A stretch of 64,000 nucleotides of DNA from Azospirillum brasilense. GTDB taxonomy: Bacteria > Pseudomonadota > Alphaproteobacteria > Azospirillales > Azospirillaceae. Below, piece after piece: positions 54,389-63,409 of this stretch. The stretch's first letter is position 1, and the number at the start of each line of letters is the position of its first letter. The position numbers and the translations under genes are program-made. The notes below the pieces were generated by a model. It had not been told where the DNA came from. It ran no database searches and saw only the letters and a list, made by a program, of their open reading frames with translations. The stretch spans positions 186,001 to 250,000 of the forward strand of contig NZ_VITI01000006.1 of assembly GCF_007827795.1 (NCBI RefSeq), written 5' to 3'.

Positions 54389-55000
54389 TTACGGGAAAAG
54401 ACGCTCCGTCGTCCAGCGCGCCGGCTCCTGCGCCGCCGGGTCGCCCTCACGCAGATACAGATTGCGCTCGTGCAGGCGGAAGGGACGGTCCTGCCAGAAC
54501 TCGATTCGCCGCGGCAGGATGCGGAATCCGGTCCAGTGCGGCGGGCGGGGAACGGCGCCCAGGCCGAATTTGGCGGCGAACTGGGCAACGCGCTTCTCCA
54601 GCTCCCATCGGCCCTCAAGCGGGCGCGACTGCTGCGACGCCCAGGCGCCGATGCGGCTTTCCCGCGGGCGGCTTTCGAAATAGGCGTCGGCCTCGGAGTC
54701 GGACACCGGCTCCACCGCGCCCTCGACGCGGACCTGACGCTTCAGCGTCTTCCAATGGAAGCACAGCGCGGCGTTGGCGTTGGCGAGAAGCTGCTCGCCC
54801 TTGCGGCTCTCCGTGTTGGTGTAGAAGACGAATCCGCGCGGATCGACGCCCTTCAGAAGCACCATGCGCACCGACGGCGCCCCCTGCGCGTCCGCGGTGG
54901 CCAGCGCCATGGCGTTGGGATCGTTGATTTCGCTGCGGGTGGCCTCGTCCATCCAGTCCTGGAACAGGGCGTACGGGTCCCGGTCGTTGGATTCGCTCAT
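54389..55000 (-). CDS. pdxH: Pyridoxamine/pyridoxine 5'-phosphate oxidase
   Basis: 203 residues. FMN- and substrate-binding blocks are [64 protein letters not shown] and the C-terminal [13 protein letters not shown] to WTTERLFP. It makes pyridoxal 5'-phosphate in the last step of B6 synthesis and salvage. Divergent from a surface-antigen lipoprotein and dnaJ-like gene, a common alphaproteobacterial arrangement. Confidence 0.96.
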   Translation of the reverse strand: MSESNDRDPYALFQDWMDEATRSEINDPNAMALATADAQGAPSVRMVLLKGVDPRGFVFYTNTESRKGEQLLANANAALCFHWKTLKRQVRVEGAVEPVSDSEADAYFESRPRESRIGAWASQQSRPLEGRWELEKRVAQFAAKFGLGAVPRPPHWTGFRILPRRIEFWQDRPFRLHERNLYLREGDPAAQEPARWTTERLFP

Positions 55001-55181
55001 CTTCCCCTCGTCGCGCGGCCGTGGGCCCAAAGTTTCAACGTTGGGTTTCGCCGCCGGTCACGGCGTCTTCCCAGTTCACAAATATGCCCAATTCACAGAT
55101 CGGATAGCCTCGCATATATGAGTGTCCACCGGTGCGCCAGAAGCAAGGCATACCGGCTCCCAACCTTTCGAGGCAGCATCG

Positions 55182-55637
55182 ATGTTCGTGAAGAAGCTCG
55201 TCCCGGCGGCGATGGCGGTCGCCCTGCTTGCGGGTTGCGTCAGCACCTCCCAGGAAGCCACCAAGAACGCGGAGACCGTCGGCGGCCGGATCTCGTCCAC
55301 CTATGGCAGCGCGTCGGGCAAGGTCGCCTCCTCGGGCACCGGCCCGCTGCTGGGCGCCTTCATCGGCGGCGCCGCGATCCAGCCGTCGGACGCCGCCGCC
55401 GCCGAAGCCGCGGCCAAGCGCGCCTATGCCGCCCCGATCGGCGACAAGGTGGGCTGGACCAACCCGGCGACGGGCCATTACGGCTCGTTGACCACGACGC
55501 GCGAGGGCTACAACAACGCCGGTCAGTACTGCCGGGAGTTCCACCAAACGGTAACCACAAGGAGCCAAACCGAATTGGCCTACGGAACCGCTTGCAAACA
55601 GGCCGACGGTACGTGGAAGATCGTCGCCAATTCGTAA
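55182..55637 (+). CDS. 17 kDa surface antigen-type lipoprotein
   Basis: 151 residues. A lipobox (AVALLAGC) marks acylated Cys19. The glycine-rich middle (GTGPLLGAFIGGAAIQPS) resembles the Gly-zipper of the 17 kDa antigen family, and the C-terminal YCREFHQTVTTRSQTELAYG and ACKQADGTWKIV are the conserved block with two cysteines. It is an outer-membrane lipoprotein of unclear function. The dnaJ-like gene follows by 48 bp. Confidence 0.88.
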   Translation: MFVKKLVPAAMAVALLAGCVSTSQEATKNAETVGGRISSTYGSASGKVASSGTGPLLGAFIGGAAIQPSDAAAAEAAAKRAYAAPIGDKVGWTNPATGHYGSLTTTREGYNNAGQYCREFHQTVTTRSQTELAYGTACKQADGTWKIVANS

Positions 55638-55685
55638 CGCCTTATCCCCGGGCTTCGGGGTGGAATAACTCTGTCCGTGGAAAGC

Positions 55686-56633
55686 ATGCGTGACCCTTAT
55701 CAAATCCTCGGCCTCCCCCGCTCCGCGAGCGCCGACGACATCAAGAAGGCGTACCGCAAGCTCGCCAAGGAGTTCCATCCCGACCTGAAGCCCGGCAACG
55801 CCGCCAACGAGGAGCGCTTCAAGGAAATCTCGGCGGCCTACACGCTGCTGTCGGATTCCGACAAGCGCGCCCGCTTCGACCGCGGCGAGATCGACGCCTC
55901 CGGCCAGGAGCGGCACCACGGATTCGGCGGCCGCTCCCACGCCGGGCGCAGCCGCGCCTACAGCGGTGCGGGCGACGATTCCTTCTTCGGCGGCGAGGAC
56001 TGGTTCTCGGACCTGTTCAGCGGCGGGCGCAAGCGTGGCGGGGCGGGCGGCGCCGGCGGCGGCGGCGGGGCCGCCGGCGGCGGCTCCCGCTCGCGCGGCA
56101 GCGACATCAATTACTCGGTCTCCGTGCCCTTCATCGAGGCGGCGCAGGGCACCAAGCGGCGCATCAGCCTGTCCAACGGCAAGAGCATCGACGTCGCCGT
56201 TCCGCCGGGGACGGAGGATCAGGCGAAGCTGCGGCTGAAGGGCCAGGGGCTTCCCGGCGCCGGCGGCTTCGGGGCGGGCGACGCCATCGTCGAGGTCCAT
56301 GTCGAGGCGCACCCCTTCTTCACCCGCCAGGGCCCCGACATCCATGTCGAGGTGCCGATCACCTTGAACGAGGCGGTTCTCGGCGCCACCATCCGCGTGC
56401 CCACCGTCAGCGGCCCGGTCGCGCTGAAGATCCAGCCGGGGGCCAACACCGGTTCCACCCTGCGGCTGCGCGGCAAGGGCGTCATGAACCAGGCGACCAA
56501 GCAGGCCGGCGACCAGTATGTGAAGCTGAAGGTCGTCCTCCCCGACCCGCCCGACGCGGAACTGGTCAAGTTCATGGAGGAATGGTCCAGGACGCGCAGC
56601 TACGACGTGCGCAAGAAGGCCGGCCTGGAGTGA
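55686..56633 (+). CDS. DnaJ/CbpA-type co-chaperone
   Basis: 315 residues. The J domain at 3-65 carries the HPD motif (EFHPDLKPGN). A Gly-rich linker (RGGAGGAGGGGGAAGGGSR) leads to the two C-terminal substrate-binding beta domains (PFIEAAQGTKRRISLSNGKS, VPITLNEAVLGATIRVPTVS). There is no zinc-finger, so it is CbpA-like (type II), stimulating DnaK. The start at 55686 is preferred to a GTG three codons earlier. Confidence 0.93.
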   Translation: MRDPYQILGLPRSASADDIKKAYRKLAKEFHPDLKPGNAANEERFKEISAAYTLLSDSDKRARFDRGEIDASGQERHHGFGGRSHAGRSRAYSGAGDDSFFGGEDWFSDLFSGGRKRGGAGGAGGGGGAAGGGSRSRGSDINYSVSVPFIEAAQGTKRRISLSNGKSIDVAVPPGTEDQAKLRLKGQGLPGAGGFGAGDAIVEVHVEAHPFFTRQGPDIHVEVPITLNEAVLGATIRVPTVSGPVALKIQPGANTGSTLRLRGKGVMNQATKQAGDQYVKLKVVLPDPPDAELVKFMEEWSRTRSYDVRKKAGLE

Positions 56634-56770
56634 ATTCAGGCCGTTAACCCTCTCCTTACTTGTATGTCAAAGAAAAGTCCTGGAGCGAATGCGGTTGATG
56701 CGGGGCGGCGGCGCCTTCATCAATGGCGGCGATGTGCCGGAAACGGTTTTCGCTGCTTTCGTAGGACGCC

Positions 56771-58549
56771 ATGCCGCCGATCCCGAAAAAATATCTGACC
56801 GCCATCGCCGTTGTTGCTGCGCTTCTGCTTGGCTGGTTCGCCTTCGCGGCCTGGACCGACTACGCGCGCGACGGCGCCGAGGAGATCGCGACCTACAGCG
56901 ACTTGGTGGCGGCGGCTGAACGGGGTGACATCGCCTCGGTCACCTTCCGCGGCGACGGGGCGCACGCCGTCACGCCGGACGGCCAGCGGCTGCGCGCCAT
57001 CGTTCCGGTCACCGACGACCTGCTGAAGGAGCTGCGCGGGCGGAAGATCGCCATCGCCTTCGAGGAGGAGGCCGGCGGGCTGGTTGCCGGCACCGTCTCC
57101 GTCCTGGAGAAGCTGGCGCCCTTCCTGGTGATCGGCCTGCTGATCGGCGCGCTGCTGCTCAGCGGCGGGCAGTTCCTCGGCGGCAGCCGCGCCACCCGCG
57201 TCCGCCCGCGCGACACCGGCACCGTCTTCGCCGACGTCGCCGGCGTGGACGAGGCGAAAGATGAGCTTCGCGAGACCGTGGAGTTCCTGCGCGACCCGCG
57301 CCGTTTCGCCATGGCTGGCGCCCGCGTCCCCAAGGGCATCCTGCTGGTCGGTCCGCCGGGCACCGGCAAGACCATGCTGGCGAAGGCCGCGGCGGGCGAG
57401 GCCGGGGTGCCCTTCTTCACCGTTTCCGGCTCCGACTTCGTGGAGATGTTCGTCGGGCTGGGTGCCGCGCGGGTGCGCAGCGTCTTCAAGACGGCGCGGG
57501 CCGCCGCGCCCTGCCTGCTGTTCATTGACGAAGTGGATGCGCTGGCCGGCAAGCGCGGCGAATCCAACTCCCATTCGGAGCGCGAGCAGACCCTGAACCA
57601 GCTTCTGGTCGAGATGGACGGCATCGTCAACGGCGGCGAGGTGGTGGTGATCGCCGCCACCAACCGCGCGGAGATGCTGGACCCCGCCGTGACCCGGCCG
57701 GGCCGTTTCGACCGCCACATCCATGTCGCGCTGCCCGACGTGGCCGGGCGTGAGGCCATCCTGGGCGTCCACACGGGCCGGCTGCGCCTCGCCCCGGACG
57801 TTTGCGTCCGCACGGTGGCGCGGGGCACGCCCGGCTTCTCCGGCGCGGAGCTGGCCAACCTGACCAACGAGGCAGCCCTGTCCGCCGCGCGCAACGGGCG
57901 GGTCATCGTCGGCATGGCCGATTTCGAGGCGGCGAAGGACCGCGTCCTGATGGGCAACGAGCGGCGCAGCCTCGCCTTGTCCAGCCATGAGCGGCGGCTG
58001 ACCGCCTATCACGAGGCCGGTCACGCGCTGGTGTCCATCCGCTGCCCGGAGGCCGACCCCATCCACAAGGCCACGATCATCCCGCGCGGCCGCGCGCTGG
58101 GCATGGTGGTGCGGCTGCCGGAGGGCGACCGCGTGTCGGTGTCGCGCGCCAAGCTGCTGGCCGACATCGCCGTCGCCATGGCCGGGCGCGCGGCGGAGGA
58201 TCTGGTGTTCGGCCCGGACGCGGTCACCACCGGGGCCGAGGCCGATTTCCGCGCCGCCACCGACCTCGCCCGCCGCATGGTCACCGCCTGGGGCATGAGC
58301 GACGCCATCGGCTACGTCGCCCACGCGGGCAACGACCCCGCCGTCGTGCGCTCCGAGCGCACCGCCTGGCGCATCGACGAGGAGGTCCGCCGCATCACCG
58401 ATGAGGGGATGGAGCGCGCCCGCCGCATCCTGGCCGCCGACCGCGCCGCGCTGGAGCGGATCACCGCCACCCTGCTGGAACGCGAAACGCTGAGCGGCGA
58501 GGAGATCGGCGCGCTGGCGGAGGAGGAACGGGAGACGGAGGCGGCCTGA
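56771..58549 (+). CDS. FtsH-like ATP-dependent membrane metalloprotease (second/short type)
   Basis: 592 residues. Two membrane helices (~9-28 and ~116-132) flank a periplasmic domain. The AAA+ module has Walker A GPPGTGKT (194-201), Walker B LLFIDEVDAL and the second region of homology ATNRAEMLDPAVTRPGRFDR. The zinc protease motif HEAGH is at 414-418 and the third ligand region at AEADFRAATDLARRMV. It degrades membrane and unstable cytoplasmic proteins. It is shorter than typical FtsH and isolated from tilS/folP, so it is probably an accessory copy. Confidence 0.93.
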   Translation: MPPIPKKYLTAIAVVAALLLGWFAFAAWTDYARDGAEEIATYSDLVAAAERGDIASVTFRGDGAHAVTPDGQRLRAIVPVTDDLLKELRGRKIAIAFEEEAGGLVAGTVSVLEKLAPFLVIGLLIGALLLSGGQFLGGSRATRVRPRDTGTVFADVAGVDEAKDELRETVEFLRDPRRFAMAGARVPKGILLVGPPGTGKTMLAKAAAGEAGVPFFTVSGSDFVEMFVGLGAARVRSVFKTARAAAPCLLFIDEVDALAGKRGESNSHSEREQTLNQLLVEMDGIVNGGEVVVIAATNRAEMLDPAVTRPGRFDRHIHVALPDVAGREAILGVHTGRLRLAPDVCVRTVARGTPGFSGAELANLTNEAALSAARNGRVIVGMADFEAAKDRVLMGNERRSLALSSHERRLTAYHEAGHALVSIRCPEADPIHKATIIPRGRALGMVVRLPEGDRVSVSRAKLLADIAVAMAGRAAEDLVFGPDAVTTGAEADFRAATDLARRMVTAWGMSDAIGYVAHAGNDPAVVRSERTAWRIDEEVRRITDEGMERARRILAADRAALERITATLLERETLSGEEIGALAEEERETEAA

Positions 58550-58616
58550 TGGCGAAATTTCTCGTTCACATTCAACGACAAACATTGCTGCATACGCGCA
58601 TACATTGGTAAAATGC

Positions 58617-58652
58617 CGTAGAATTTTCGCATGGCGTAGATTTTTCGCACGG
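58617..58652. repeat. Tandem 18-bp direct repeat in the SBP-SiaA promoter region
   Basis: CGTAGAATTTTCGCATGG (58617-58634) is followed immediately by CGTAGATTTTTCGCACGG (58635-58652), with 16 of 18 identical. It precedes the solute-binding protein gene by 27 bp and overlaps a perfect palindrome. Confidence 0.85.
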
Positions 58653-58661
58653 CCGTGCGAA
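58644..58661. promoter_or_regulatory. 18-bp perfect palindrome, candidate operator
   Basis: TTCGCACGGCCGTGCGAA reads the same on both strands. It overlaps the second direct repeat unit and ends 17 nt before the ATG at 58679, a position suited to repression of the SBP-SiaA operon. Confidence 0.6.
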
Positions 58662-58678
58662 CAGCATCGGGGCTGAGG

Positions 58679-59476
58679 ATGGCAAAAGCGGTTGCCCGCC
58701 GGACGGTACTGGCCTTGGCGCTCGCCGGAGTGACGGCGAGCGGCCTGTCGTCGTTCGGCCTTGCTGCAACCGCGGACTCGACGGCCGCGCCGGTGACCGT
58801 GAAGGTCGGCGCTTATGAGTTCCCGCCTTATGTCACCGAAGCCGGCGGCGGCGTGACGCGGTCTCTGCTCGACCTTCTGAACGCGGAGCAGAGCGACTTC
58901 CGATTCGAGCTGGTCCGCACCTCTCCCCAGCGGCGCTACGAGGACATGGAACGCGGCCGCTTCGACATGATCGCCTTCGAAAGCCTCGCCTGGGGCTGGA
59001 AGGGACGGCCCGTGGATGCCTCGCGGGTGTTCCTTCACGATGCGGAGGTGTTCGTCGCCAAGGCCGGTCCCGGCGTCGACCAGAGCTATTTCGACCGGCT
59101 GGACGACAAGACGATCCTGGGGCGGCTCGGCTACCATTACGCCTTCGCCGGCATGACCGCCGACCCGGAGATCCTGGAGAAGCGCTTCAACACCCGCCTG
59201 ACCGTCACCCACGAAGGCAACGTGCGCAGCGTCGCCGCCGGGCGCGCCGCGATGGCCATCGTCACCCGCTCCTTCCTGGCGCAATTCCTGAAAGCCAATC
59301 CCGACATGGCGCCCCTGCTTCTGGTGTCAGACCGCACCGACCAGATTTACGAGCACACCATCCTGGTCCGCCGCAACGGCCCGGTCGATGTGTCCTGGGT
59401 CAACGCCACGCTCGACCGGCTGGAGCGCAGCGGCGCGCTTCCGGCGCTGTGGACGCGGCTGGGAATCGCCCCGTGA
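58679..59476 (+). CDS. Periplasmic solute-binding protein (SBP type 3-like)
   Basis: 265 residues. A signal peptide (LALALAGVTASGLSSFGLAA) is followed by KVGAYEFPPYVTEAGGGVTR, the typical first strand and ligand loop of SBP_bac_3 proteins, then RYEDMERGRFDMIAFESLAW. No transporter genes are adjacent; the stop overlaps the phosphatase start as GTGA, so it is more likely a sensor partner for that protein than a nutrient receptor. Confidence 0.83.
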   Translation: MAKAVARRTVLALALAGVTASGLSSFGLAATADSTAAPVTVKVGAYEFPPYVTEAGGGVTRSLLDLLNAEQSDFRFELVRTSPQRRYEDMERGRFDMIAFESLAWGWKGRPVDASRVFLHDAEVFVAKAGPGVDQSYFDRLDDKTILGRLGYHYAFAGMTADPEILEKRFNTRLTVTHEGNVRSVAAGRAAMAIVTRSFLAQFLKANPDMAPLLLVSDRTDQIYEHTILVRRNGPVDVSWVNATLDRLERSGALPALWTRLGIAP

Positions 59477-61047
59477 CCGAACTGCGCTCCCTTGCCGTCG
59501 GACGGCGCGACCGCTCGCTGCTAACCCGCGTCGGAAGCGTCATCCTGGTCACCGCCGCCGCCGTGGGGGTGGTCGCCGTGGCCGTGTCGGCCAATGTGGT
59601 GGAGCATCAGCAGTTCTCGGCGCTGACCAAGCGGGCGCAGCTGGTCGCCGCCATGCAGACCGACGCGCTGGCCAACCCGATCTGGGAGATCGACGACCGC
59701 GCCGTCCGCAACATCATCGATTCGCTGCGCGAGCGCGACCCGGCCATTCTCGCCGTCTCCGTCTTCGAGCCGGGACACAGCGAGCCGATGGCGGTGTCCG
59801 GCGACCCCAGGACCTCCGCCGACTCCACGACCGTCGAAAAGGTGATCGATCTGCGGGGGCGCGACGGGGTGACCCGGCAGGTGGGAACGCTGCGCCTGCT
59901 CTATTCGACCGAGGAGATCCATCGCAACACGCTGGACGCTCTGCTGCCGGTGGTCGGGTTGCTTCTGCTGTCCCTGGTCACCGCCATCGCCATCATCAGC
60001 GTCATGCTGAACCGTGTCGTGCTCCGCCCGCTGCGGCGGCTGACCCAGGCGACCCAGGCGGTCTCCCGCGGCGATTACGGCGCCCGCCTCGCCACCGAGC
60101 GGGAGGACGAGATCGGCGTCCTGACCAAGACCTTCAACCGCATGGCCGAGACGGTCCAGGACTACACCCAGACCCTGGAATCCCGCGTTCAGGAGCGGAC
60201 GGAGGCGCTGGCCGACATCAACCGCCGCATCATGGACAGCATCAACTACGCGCAGTTGATCCAGTCCTCCATCCTGCCGAAACCGGAGGTCCTGGACAGC
60301 GGGCTGGCCCAGCACTTCGTCCTGTGGCGTCCGCGCGACGTGGTCAGCGGCGACTTCTACTATTACCGCGAGGTGGAGGACGGATTCCTGATCGGCATGG
60401 CCGACTGCACGGGCCACGGGGTCCCCGGCGCCTTCATGACCATGACGGCCAGCGCGGTGCTGAACAACGTGGTGGACGGCATGGGCGCCGCCGACCCCGC
60501 CGCGCTGCTCGCCACGGTGGACGACAAGGTGCGGGCGGCCCTGCACCAGGACGGCGACGCGGCAAGCTGGGAAGGTGGATTCGACAATGGGCTGGACTTG
60601 GCGCTGTGCTATGTCCGGCCGGCGCAGCGGCGGCTCGTCTATGCCGGCGCCCGCCTGCCCCTGGCCGTCGCCGGCCCGGACGGGTTGACCGAGATCCGCG
60701 CCGACCGCCGCAGCCTGGGCTACCGCGCGTCCGGCCCCACCCCGGCCTTCACGAACCACAGCCTGGACCTGCGGGCGGACCAGACCTTCTACATCTGCAC
60801 CGACGGGCTGACCGACCAATGTGGCGGTGAGCGGGGGCGGAGCTTCGGCAAGCGCCGTCTGCACGGTGTGGTCGAGGAGTGCAGCGCCCTGCCGCTCGAC
60901 CGGCAGAAGGAGCGCATCGAAGCCAGCCTGTCCGGCTTCCAGGGCGACCGCCCGCAACGCGACGACATCACCATGATCGGCTTCCGCGTCCGGCTGGCCG
61001 GTGATCCCGCGGCCCCGACGCGGAACACACTGTGGGAAATCGCGTAA
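59473..61047 (+). CDS. SiaA-like HAMP-PP2C (SpoIIE) protein phosphatase
   Basis: 524 residues from a GTG. Membrane helix 1 is ~27-50, a periplasmic sensor ~50-160, helix 2 ~163-187, then a HAMP domain (VLRPLRRLTQATQAVSRGDY). A SpoIIE-type PP2C domain follows with RPRDVVSGDFYYYREVEDGF, GMADCTGHGVPGAFMTM and FYICTDGLTDQCGG, containing the metal Asp residues. It matches SiaA, which removes phosphate from SiaC. siaB- and siaC-like genes lie 2 kb downstream. The coupled solute-binding protein may deliver the signal. Confidence 0.9.
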   Translation: MTELRSLAVGRRDRSLLTRVGSVILVTAAAVGVVAVAVSANVVEHQQFSALTKRAQLVAAMQTDALANPIWEIDDRAVRNIIDSLRERDPAILAVSVFEPGHSEPMAVSGDPRTSADSTTVEKVIDLRGRDGVTRQVGTLRLLYSTEEIHRNTLDALLPVVGLLLLSLVTAIAIISVMLNRVVLRPLRRLTQATQAVSRGDYGARLATEREDEIGVLTKTFNRMAETVQDYTQTLESRVQERTEALADINRRIMDSINYAQLIQSSILPKPEVLDSGLAQHFVLWRPRDVVSGDFYYYREVEDGFLIGMADCTGHGVPGAFMTMTASAVLNNVVDGMGAADPAALLATVDDKVRAALHQDGDAASWEGGFDNGLDLALCYVRPAQRRLVYAGARLPLAVAGPDGLTEIRADRRSLGYRASGPTPAFTNHSLDLRADQTFYICTDGLTDQCGGERGRSFGKRRLHGVVEECSALPLDRQKERIEASLSGFQGDRPQRDDITMIGFRVRLAGDPAAPTRNTLWEIA

Positions 61048-61184
61048 CTACCCTTCGAAGGATTGCGTAATAGTGCAGCAGGGGGCCGCCGCGGGCCGAA
61101 GTCGCTCGACCTACCATTCGACTTCATATAGTTTCCACACCGGCCCTATGAACAATAAGCACCGGTAACGGGGGAGCAGAGGGG

Positions 61185-61916
61185 ATGGCGGCCGTTACGA
61201 TCGTTGTCGTCGAGGACGAGGCGTCTCTGCGACGTGACATGATCGAGTACCTGCGCAGTTGCGGCTTCGATGCAATCGGGGCGAAGAGTGGACGCGAACT
61301 GGACGAACAGATCGCGTCGCGCCCGGTGTCCTTGGTTGTTCTGGACGTCAACCTTCCGGGTGAAGACGGATTCAAGATCGCCACGCGGCTTCGCGAGAAT
61401 CCCGCCATTGGAATCATCATGGTGACCGCCCGCGGCTCCACCGTGGATCGGGTGGTCGGGCTGGAACTGGGGGCCGACGCCTATCTGGTGAAGCCCGTCG
61501 AAATGCGTGAACTGGAAGCCCAGGCCAAGGCCCTGCTCCGCCGTCTGGAGACGAGCAACGGCGGTGCCGCCCCGCCGGCCCCGCAGCCCTCGGGCCAGCC
61601 CGCGACCGACGAGGGCAACTGGATACTGGACGCCACCGCCTGGGCGCTGACCAGCCCGGCGGGCGTGCGCGTCAGCCTGACCAGCATGGAGATGAAGCTG
61701 GTCTCCCTGCTGGCCGGACAGGCCCGCCAGCCGGCGACTCGCGACCAGATCTCCGTCGCGCTCTACAACCGCCGCTGGAACCCCGATGACCGTTCCATCG
61801 ACACGGTGGTCGGGCGCCTGCGTCACAAGGTGGAAAACGCGATCGGTGAAACCGCCCCGGTCAAGTCGGTCCACGGCGTGGGCTATGTGTTCTCAGCCCC
61901 AGTCCGGGTGATCTGA
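61185..61916 (+). CDS. OmpR/PhoB-family response regulator
   Basis: 243 residues. Receiver domain: acidic pair VVEDEAS, phosphoacceptor Asp54 in LDVNLPGEDG and conserved Lys in AYLVKPVE. An Ala/Pro/Gln linker at ~122-140 leads to a winged-helix effector (MEMKLVSLLAGQARQPATRD, RSIDTVVGRLRHKVEN). It converges on a histidine kinase gene and likely forms a pair with it. Confidence 0.92.
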   Translation: MAAVTIVVVEDEASLRRDMIEYLRSCGFDAIGAKSGRELDEQIASRPVSLVVLDVNLPGEDGFKIATRLRENPAIGIIMVTARGSTVDRVVGLELGADAYLVKPVEMRELEAQAKALLRRLETSNGGAAPPAPQPSGQPATDEGNWILDATAWALTSPAGVRVSLTSMEMKLVSLLAGQARQPATRDQISVALYNRRWNPDDRSIDTVVGRLRHKVENAIGETAPVKSVHGVGYVFSAPVRVI

Positions 61917-61941
61917 ACGGCGGGGGCTCTGACGCCGTTCA
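61914..61941. terminator. Bidirectional hairpin containing both stop codons
   Basis: TGAACGGCG (61914-61922) and CGCCGTTCA (61933-61941) form a perfect 9-bp stem with a 10-nt loop. The first three bases are the stop of the response-regulator gene, and the last three, on the minus strand, are the stop of the kinase gene. Confidence 0.6.
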
Positions 61942-62988
61942 GGCGGCTGCGTCGTCCGGAGGCGTGTCCTTCGGGAAAGTCAGGACAAAGCGCGTTCCCT
62001 GCCCCGGCGCGCTGTCCACGGAAATCGTCCCCTTCAGCGCGCCGACCGCCAGATTGTGCACGATGTGCAGGCCAAGCCCGCTGCCGCCCTCGCCGCGCCG
62101 GGTGGTGAAGAACGGATCGAAGACCCGCGGCAGATGGTCCGGCGGAATGCCCCGGCCGTTGTCGGTGTAGACCAGCCGCACGGTGCCGGGTTCCGGCTCG
62201 TCCACGGCGATCGACAGGGAACCGCCCTGCCCCTCGGCCCCATGCGCGTCAACGAAGGCGTGGGTGACGGAATTCATCACGAAATTGGTCAGGATCTGCG
62301 ACAAGGCGCCCGGATAGGTGTCCACCACCAGCCCGTCGGGGCAGGACACGATGATGCTGTGCTTGCCTTGACGGAGCTTCGGTTCCAGGCTGACCAGCGT
62401 CTCCTGGATGTAGCGGTTGAGATGCACGACCCGGCGCTCGGCGCTGGCGCGGTCCACCGCCACCTGCTTGAAGCTGGCGATCAGCTTGGCCGCCCGCTCG
62501 CAATTGGTGAGGATCAGCGCCGTCGTGTCGGTCGCCGTGGCGACGTAGCGGGAAAAATCCGACTTGCTCAATTCGCCCGACTGGGCACGCCCGCGCAACC
62601 GCGCCGTGGCGTCCGACAAATGCGACGCGCAGGACACGGCGATGCCCACGGGCGTGTTGATCTCGTGGGCCACCCCGGCCACCAGGGCGCCCAGGGACGC
62701 CAGCTTCTCCGCGCGGACCATCGCCTCCTGCGCTTCGCGCAGGTCGGCCAGCGCGGTTTCCGCCTCCTGCCGGCGGCGCTCCAGCTCCTGGTTGGCGGAG
62801 CCGAGCTGCGCCTGGAGCCGGTCGCTGACCCGGACCAGCCGGCGCTGTTCGCGCGTGCTGCGCTGGAACGCCTCCACCAGCGCCTCGAAGTCGGCGCGCA
62901 GTTCGGGCGCGGCGGCGCCCAGCCTCTCCCCCAGAAGGCGGGCCTGCTCGATGGCCTGCTCTTCGGCGGCGAAGAGGTTGAAGGTCAT
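61939..62988 (-). CDS. Soluble sensor histidine kinase of the Sia locus
   Basis: 349 residues without membrane helices. A coiled coil (~60-115: LQAQLGSANQELERRRQEAE) leads to the H-box LGALVAGVAHEINTPVGIAV with phospho-His, then an HATPase_c domain with the N box QILTNFVMNSVTHAF, G1 box YTDNGRGIPPDHL, F box VFDPFFTTRRGEGGSGLGLH. The start overlaps the siaC-like stop as ATGA, so translation is coupled. The coupling suggests SiaC is its input. Confidence 0.92.
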   Translation of the reverse strand: MTFNLFAAEEQAIEQARLLGERLGAAAPELRADFEALVEAFQRSTREQRRLVRVSDRLQAQLGSANQELERRRQEAETALADLREAQEAMVRAEKLASLGALVAGVAHEINTPVGIAVSCASHLSDATARLRGRAQSGELSKSDFSRYVATATDTTALILTNCERAAKLIASFKQVAVDRASAERRVVHLNRYIQETLVSLEPKLRQGKHSIIVSCPDGLVVDTYPGALSQILTNFVMNSVTHAFVDAHGAEGQGGSLSIAVDEPEPGTVRLVYTDNGRGIPPDHLPRVFDPFFTTRRGEGGSGLGLHIVHNLAVGALKGTISVDSAPGQGTRFVLTFPKDTPPDDAAA

Positions 62989-63383
62989 GACGCCCCGTCT
63001 GCGGGAATCTGTTTCAGAGTGAAGGCGACGTGATGCAGATCCTCGGAGAAATCCTCGCCCAATTCCTGCATGGAATCGTCGTTCTCCTCGTAACACCAGG
63101 TGACGGAGATGCTGCGCCCATCGCTGGCCGCCGTCTCCAGCATCTGGAAGATGTTCATCAGGGCCTTCGCGCTGGAGCTGTTGAAGTACAGCAGCTCCAT
63201 GTCGAACCGGATGGGATGACCGCCCGCCTCGGCCAGGAAGGCGCGGAGCGCCGCGAAGATCGGCCCGAAGAAGGTCGCCACGTCGTCGGGATAGGACTCG
63301 CCGCTGAGACGGAGCACGCCCTGGGCGAAGTCGAAATCGACCTCGGGCGTCCGGCCCGTCGCGGGTAATTTCAGGGATTCCAT
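62985..63383 (-). CDS. siaC: SiaC-like phospho-switch protein (DUF1987)
   Basis: 132 residues. The sequence ESLKLPATGRTPEVDFDFAQ, GVLRLSGESYPDDVATFF and YFNSSSAKALMNIFQMLE matches SiaC. In Pseudomonas SiaC the phosphorylated residue is Thr68 in an N-T-S-S context; here the equivalent is Ser69 (N-S-S-S). SiaC is phosphorylated by SiaB, dephosphorylated by SiaA, and in the unphosphorylated state binds an output protein. The ATG at 63383 is preferred to a GTG six codons upstream. Confidence 0.9.
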   Translation of the reverse strand: MESLKLPATGRTPEVDFDFAQGVLRLSGESYPDDVATFFGPIFAALRAFLAEAGGHPIRFDMELLYFNSSSAKALMNIFQMLETAASDGRSISVTWCYEENDDSMQELGEDFSEDLHHVAFTLKQIPADGAS

Positions 63384-63409
63384 GGTCGTCCGGATGTCCA
63401 CAGCCGCTT

